Assembly: GCF_001185345.1 (NCBI RefSeq)
Contig: NZ_KQ236743.1
Coordinates: 384,372-448,371 of the forward strand
Direction: 5' to 3'
DNA: 64,000 nucleotides
Source of the DNA: Dorea sp. D27
GTDB lineage: Bacteria; Bacillota; Clostridia; Lachnospirales; Lachnospiraceae
Within the stretch, counting starts at the first letter, position 1. Every line of letters begins with the position of its first letter. The notes below the pieces were generated by a model, which searched no databases, was not told the origin of the DNA, and was given only the letters and a program-made list of their open reading frames with translations. The position numbers and the translations under genes are program-made. Of this stretch, positions 60,142-64,000 are shown piece after piece.

Positions 60142-61317
60142 ATGAACCGAAGAGGAGTCATAGTATTATGCATATTCCTGACGCTGCTGACAGGAGGCTG
60201 CGGCAGGTCTTCAGGACCGGATGACGGAGTCCGGAAGGAAGAAGGCGCAGGGATGCCCTTTGAAGAGTCGATTCAGATAGCGAAAGGATATCGTGATATA
60301 TACAAAAAAGCTGTGAAAGAAGATGCGGTCGGAACATTTGAGACGACACGCCTCATTGTAGAGCGTATCGGAAAAGAAGGATATGCGGCAAGCGATTTTT
60401 ATAATCAGGTCAATATGGAGAATCCGGAAAAGGTAAGGATGTTCGCAAGGCAGGTTGAAGAGAAGAAAGAAGCCGGGGTATCGCTGTTCATCGTCAATGA
60501 CAGTGGAGGATTTACGCGTTATGATCTTAAGACAGCTAACGGCAATGTGGATGTACTAAAGAGTTCGCTCTACTGGGAGGGGGGCGTGCCAAAGTCCGAT
60601 TATAAGGAAGCGTACAGGACGAAGACATGGGTCTGTGATGAGGAGGGCTACCTGTTCTTTGAGCGTAACAGCCTGACCGGAGCCGGCAGCGGCCGGGTGG
60701 CCGTACGGCTGCAGCCGCTCGATGATTCGTGCAGAGAGCTGAACCGGAAGTATTTGCTTCCGGCCGGGTATCATCAGAACAATATGTTTACGACCGACTG
60801 GGATGAGGACGATTACAGGAACCTGAACCTATATGATCTGTATGAAAAGCTGTACACGATGAAGACAGGGAAAGCCGCACCTTATGAGTTCGCTCTTACG
60901 GGCCGGACATATGAAGTTCCGGAAGAGGAATTTGAAGCTGTATTCCAAGATTTCTTCCAGATAGACAGCCAGGCGATCCGGCAGAGGACTACCTACTATG
61001 AAGAAAAGAACACTTACGAGTACAGGCCCCGTGGACTGTATGACAAGGGTACTACGCCGGATGTCCCGTTTCCTGAGGTGGTATCATATGAAGAGAATGA
61101 GGACGGAACGCTCAAACTGACCGTCAATGCGGTCTGGCCCAAGAAGAGCCTAGAAAAAGCGTTCCGCCATGAGGTAGTCGTCAGACCGCTTAACGGGGGC
61201 GGATATCAATATGTATCCAACCATGTCGTGCCATCGGATGAGAACGTGGAGCCGGAATGGTATATGGACAGGCTGACAGAGGAACAATGGCAGGAATACT
61301 ATGGGGGGAACGGATAG
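60142..61317 (+). CDS. lipoprotein, DUF6070-like
   Basis: 391 residues. Signal peptide with lipobox L-T-G-G-C (Cys about residue 20), so anchored on the outer face of the membrane. The rest is a soluble domain of mixed strands; the family is from recall and uncertain. AGGAGGAAGG precedes the ATG. It follows the PBP by 73 bp and may be co-expressed. Convergent with the DUF2871 gene, 8 bp apart. Confidence 0.7.
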   Translation: MNRRGVIVLCIFLTLLTGGCGRSSGPDDGVRKEEGAGMPFEESIQIAKGYRDIYKKAVKEDAVGTFETTRLIVERIGKEGYAASDFYNQVNMENPEKVRMFARQVEEKKEAGVSLFIVNDSGGFTRYDLKTANGNVDVLKSSLYWEGGVPKSDYKEAYRTKTWVCDEEGYLFFERNSLTGAGSGRVAVRLQPLDDSCRELNRKYLLPAGYHQNNMFTTDWDEDDYRNLNLYDLYEKLYTMKTGKAAPYEFALTGRTYEVPEEEFEAVFQDFFQIDSQAIRQRTTYYEEKNTYEYRPRGLYDKGTTPDVPFPEVVSYEENEDGTLKLTVNAVWPKKSLEKAFRHEVVVRPLNGGGYQYVSNHVVPSDENVEPEWYMDRLTEEQWQEYYGGNG

Positions 61318-61325
61318 CACATCAT

Positions 61326-61754
61326 TCAGTCACGCTGAATCGTATCCACATAACAGTTTTTCAGTGCAAGCATAAGTACGACCAGTGCAGCTGTTATCAT
61401 GATGTGCGATATTCCGGCAATTCCCGAAATCGCCGCATCTGCACCTTTGCCCAGCGGCAGTGCCCGAACCTGCGTGATTCCGCGGACCAGGAGCATGACT
61501 GCCATAAGAGGCAGGGCAATATTATACAATATCAGGAAGACTTTGAACTTCCGGTTCTGCAGGAGACGGGAATCCCTGCAGAACAGCATCAGGATAAGGA
61601 ACAGCAGCGTGCCGAGCACGATCAGGTGCACATGGGTGAATGCCAGCGTGGTCCTGCCGCCAAAAGCCATATATTTTGTGTATTCGCGGTAGAATACGCC
61701 AGAGGCTATGCCGGCCAGCAGATAAATAAATGAAATACGCCATAATTTCTTCAT
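61326..61754 (-). CDS. DUF2871 membrane protein
   Basis: 142 residues, four transmembrane helices, recognised as DUF2871: Y-L-L-A-G-I-A-S-G-V-F-Y-R-E and F-T-H-V-H-L-I-V-L-G. Conserved His in the second helix hints at metal or heme contact, but function is unknown. Starts in the stop of the upstream gene (ATGA overlap), so the two form an operon. Confidence 0.85.
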   Translation of the reverse strand: MKKLWRISFIYLLAGIASGVFYREYTKYMAFGGRTTLAFTHVHLIVLGTLLFLILMLFCRDSRLLQNRKFKVFLILYNIALPLMAVMLLVRGITQVRALPLGKGADAAISGIAGISHIMITAALVVLMLALKNCYVDTIQRD

Positions 61755-62431
61755 ATCGTATCAACTCCTTTCAAATGTCTGTTCATGTCAATATAGCCAA
61801 TGAGCACGGTCCACACATAAGCGCATGTCTTAGGAATCATCAGCATTCCTACCGCGGGGACGGTATCGGCGAACAGCACGACAGGAATATAAAAAGCGAA
61901 GCTTAAGACTATCGTCAGCCACATCAGCCGGAACGGCCCGTCGTTATGCGCTCCTGCAGATTTGTAGAAGAGGACGATGATAAGCAGCCCCATGAGGGCG
62001 AATGGGATGTTGCGTCCGATGCCCCAGCCAAGCGGAGCATCGGCAGATGTCCAGCCGTTCTGGGGAAACAGACAGAGTATAATGCGCAGCAGTGCAAGCG
62101 CATAGACAGTGGCGGTCAGGCCTATATGCCCCGTTATGCGGTAGCGAAGCCGCCAGACATAGTAGAGCAGTATGTAAAATACGGTCATGGTTATAGATGT
62201 GATAAATTTTCCGATGCCGAGTACGGCAGTGTATTGGCTGAGCCCTGTCGTACAAAGTGCCACGGCGCGGGGAACGAGATGAAACGCATCACCGGCCCCG
62301 AGTGTCACAGCCATGACGCCGAAGAGCAGATACTGCTTTGTCCCCCGGCTTCTGCGGATCATAAGTATTCCGAGCGTGATTACTGTAATAAGGTAGACTG
62401 CATCAAATGATGTCTCCATAATTGCCTGCAT
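61751..62431 (-). CDS. seven-helix membrane protein of unknown function
   Basis: 226 residues, about seven hydrophobic segments. ATG 62431 follows AAAAGGAGGTG; the longer open frame from 62461 is less likely. Features G-A-G-D-A-F-H-L-V-P-R and G-W-G-I-G-R-N-I-P-F. Not recognised as a named transporter. Operon with DUF2871, preceded by a TetR regulator in the same direction, so probably under its control. Confidence 0.8.
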   Translation of the reverse strand: MQAIMETSFDAVYLITVITLGILMIRRSRGTKQYLLFGVMAVTLGAGDAFHLVPRAVALCTTGLSQYTAVLGIGKFITSITMTVFYILLYYVWRLRYRITGHIGLTATVYALALLRIILCLFPQNGWTSADAPLGWGIGRNIPFALMGLLIIVLFYKSAGAHNDGPFRLMWLTIVLSFAFYIPVVLFADTVPAVGMLMIPKTCAYVWTVLIGYIDMNRHLKGVDTI

Positions 62432-62496
62432 TGTCAGGCACCTCCTTTTCGTCTTTTCCAAACAGCGATGATAGCGTCAGTTTACAAGGGCACAGG

Positions 62497-63051
62497 TCAG
62501 TATATGCAGCGGGAGACGATCTCGAGCAGCGGCCTGTAATTGTCCTGTCCGTTTAGCAGCATAGATGTAAAAACGGTAAAGATGAAATCCACAAATTCTT
62601 CCGCGGTCAGGCCGGTACCGAACGCGTCAGGACGAACGTTCCTGTCATTTTTCAATACCTGCGCCAGGCGTTCTTTTATGTGCCCGAAATACTGCTGCAT
62701 TACGAGCCGCCCCCTCTCTTTCTCTCCAGCCGCAAAGCTGACGGAATGGAAGGTGAAAAATCCCGGATACCGGGCGCATCCTTTCTGTACGCGCTCAAAC
62801 AGCCAGATCAGACAGCCGGAGAAGGAATCGGACTCCGTACAATCGCCCATATGAAAGATATCGCGCCACACATCTTCTACGGCGGCACTGAGCAGTTCCG
62901 CCTTGGACGGAAAGTAATTGTACAGGGACCCCACCGCTATGTTGCAGGCATCCGCTACGGAGCGCATGCTGACGGCAGATATGCCCTTTTCCATGACAAT
63001 GCCCCGGGATGCGGCAAGTATGGCTTCTTTAGACGTCACGCCTTTATTCAT
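62497..63051 (-). CDS. TetR/AcrR family regulator
   Basis: 184 residues from ATG 63051 (AAGGAGAAG upstream). N-terminal helix-turn-helix: S-M-R-S-V-A-D-A-C-N-I-A-V-G-S-L-Y-N-Y-F. C-terminal ligand domain. A perfect 15-bp palindrome in its own promoter is the likely operator. It leads the operon of the two membrane proteins. Confidence 0.9.
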   Translation of the reverse strand: MNKGVTSKEAILAASRGIVMEKGISAVSMRSVADACNIAVGSLYNYFPSKAELLSAAVEDVWRDIFHMGDCTESDSFSGCLIWLFERVQKGCARYPGFFTFHSVSFAAGEKERGRLVMQQYFGHIKERLAQVLKNDRNVRPDAFGTGLTAEEFVDFIFTVFTSMLLNGQDNYRPLLEIVSRCIY

Positions 63052-63078
63052 CGCAATCTTCTCCTTACAAAAATGAAT

Positions 63079-63120
63079 ATGAACAGTGTTCATTATAATC
63101 TAAACAACACGGCCTGTCAA
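63079..63120 (-). promoter_or_regulatory. promoter and operator of the TetR-membrane protein operon
   Basis: Reverse strand: TTGACA (63120-63115), 17-bp spacer, TATAAT (63097-63092). ATGAACAGTGTTCAT (63079-63093) is a perfect palindrome around one central base, overlapping the end of the -10. Confidence 0.8.
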
Positions 63121-63155
63121 GATGCCGGAGATATCTTTGTCGTCTTGACAGGCCG
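63110..63155. terminator. 13-bp inverted repeat, probable terminator of the blaR1-like gene
   Basis: CGGCCTGTCAAGA (63110-63122) pairs perfectly with TCTTGACAGGCCG (63143-63155), 20-nt loop. Its left arm contains the -35 of the TetR promoter. It lies 47 bp past the BlaR1-like stop; the T-run is weak. Confidence 0.45.
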
Positions 63156-63201
63156 CATATTGCTGCACCGTATTGTACATTGGTCAAGCTGGGATACCGT
63201 G

Positions 63202-64000
63202 TCAGTCAAGGAGCTGCATGTCTGACAGGATGGACCTTGCCGCCTGTGAAGCGGCAGCTCCCGTGGCTTCGGCATCCCCCTGAATATTGGCGGCGAAGAA
63301 GCAGGTACGGTCCGGCAGCTCCACCCAGCCGACGAACGAGCCGTTCACATCTTTTCCGTCCACACGCCCGGTTCCAGTCTTGCCATAAAGAGCCGCATCT
63401 CCCTCTTTTGACAGGAACAGGGCGTTCTTTACTTCATCTATGTTTGGTTTGTCCGCTGGAACATCATATCCATACAGATGCTTTAAAAGCTCGACCTGTT
63501 CGATGGCAGAGATTTTAAGAGAAGATTCCATCCAGTAGGAATCTATCCCTCCGCTGCTGTCCTCGTTGCCATAGTGCAGCCTCGTCAGGAAATCCTTTAC
63601 CGCCGTAGCGCCGGCCTGTCTGTCGATAGACTGGAAATACCAGTTTACAGAGCTTTGCATGGCTGAACCCAGGTCCTGGTCCTGATTCCATTCATCAAAT
63701 GGATAGTTCTGTCCGTCCCATTCCATCTGTGTCGTTCCAGGGGAGATGACACCGGTCTCCAGGCCGAGCAGGGCACCGTAGATTTTATAGGTCGAGTTGG
63801 GCGGTACGCGAAGAGCTGCCTGCTCCTCGTCATATATGAGCCAGGAGTCCGCCGTATCGTCATAGAGTACGAAGGTGCCGTCATATCCGCTGAAATAAGA
63901 GGACAGGTCGGGGCGTGATATCTGTTCTTCTTCTGCGGCAAAGCTGTAATAATCCTCGCCTGAGGCGTAAGTAGAAAGTGCAGGAGCAGCGCCGAGCAGA
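63202..64000 (-). CDS. BlaR1/MecR1-type beta-lactam sensor, C-terminal part
   Basis: Runs off the right edge; 265 residues visible. The frame is open from 64000 to the stop at 63202. It is the extracellular penicillin-binding sensor domain related to class D beta-lactamases: active Ser in N-S-T-Y-K, S-V-N as SxN, K-T-G-T-G as KTG. The start F-S-G-Y-D-G-T-F-V-L-Y matches BlaR1. The M56 metalloprotease part must lie outside. A beta-lactam would acylate the Ser and trigger signalling; no BlaI repressor is in the window. Confidence 0.88.
   Translation of the reverse strand, partial: LLGAAPALSTYASGEDYYSFAAEEEQISRPDLSSYFSGYDGTFVLYDDTADSWLIYDEEQAALRVPPNSTYKIYGALLGLETGVISPGTTQMEWDGQNYPFDEWNQDQDLGSAMQSSVNWYFQSIDRQAGATAVKDFLTRLHYGNEDSSGGIDSYWMESSLKISAIEQVELLKHLYGYDVPADKPNIDEVKNALFLSKEGDAALYGKTGTGRVDGKDVNGSFVGWVELPDRTCFFAANIQGDAEATGAAASQAARSILSDMQLLD

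Noticed and set aside
1..64000. tRNA or rRNA genes as integration targets
   Set aside because: No cloverleaf or rRNA-like sequence was seen; the island uses the rlmD 3' end instead.

Overview
The window looks like a chromosome segment of a Gram-positive anaerobe of the Lachnospiraceae (Clostridium cluster XIVa). This rests on the moderate-GC core genes, AGGAGG-type ribosome sites, sigma-A promoters, Firmicute-type regulators (YerC, DUF1836, TetR, a CGAAC-N4-GTTC LexA box) and the clostridial mobile-element vocabulary (TnpV, MobA/MobL, DUF3847, large serine recombinase). Assignment is by protein recognition only, with no database search.

Layout. 1-15.3 kb is core: a PHP phosphoesterase, YerC, DUF1836, SRAP/HMCES, SOS-controlled DNA polymerase IV, a radical SAM/TetR/hydrolase operon behind a strong promoter with a double dyad, MATE, polysaccharide deacetylase, DUF3783-PcrA, NYN/OST-HTH and rlmD. 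At 15290 the 3' end of rlmD carries a recombination site. From there to 43.35 kb lies an AT-rich island. Its first 18 kb (15.29-33.25) is a mobilizable element: a replacement rlmD tail, TnpV, MobA/MobL relaxase with a recognisable oriT, RepA/DnaC-like replication genes, an iron cargo (DtxR-family repressor, FeoA, FeoB and accessory proteins, P-type ATPase, with four matching DtxR-like boxes), a STAND ATPase and a large serine recombinase.

The most striking feature follows. From 33.23 to 43.35 kb there are four gene cassettes of about 2.1, 1.7, 4.1 and 2.2 kb. Each is separated from the next by a copy of the same site, which is a relic of the rlmD 3' end (codons for S-P-H-V-E-T-V-V). The left half-sites begin exactly 31 bp before the core in all four cassette-end sites. 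The right halves run 154-156 bp in three sites. The cassettes carry: (1) a P-loop ATPase of Sll1717 type; (2) an AlbA_2/HATPase protein; (3) two adjacent reverse transcriptases resembling the DRT type 3 antiphage pair, with a structured 187-bp intergenic region; (4) a SAM methyltransferase overlapping a TIR-like/Mrr-like endonuclease. The last site joins in frame to a decayed, displaced rlmD tail (43338-43655). This looks like an integron-like defence-cassette array built by a serine recombinase at rlmD. A GmrSD-type (DUF262/DUF1524) enzyme follows.

45.5-51.1 kb is degraded accessory DNA: an XRE regulator pseudogene, terminators, a methyltransferase, two DUF3795 proteins, an EFR1 ferredoxin, a GNAT pseudogene, a flavodoxin behind a MerR-type promoter, and an IS30-family element. 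From 51.1 kb the core resumes: alcohol dehydrogenase, a ribbon-helix-helix repressor with three tandem operators, an RsmH paralogue, Tag glycosylase, YdeI, DnaJ-like, a diguanylate cyclase, a class B PBP, a lipoprotein, a DUF2871 membrane pair with a TetR regulator, and the sensor half of a BlaR1/MecR1 protein cut by the window edge.
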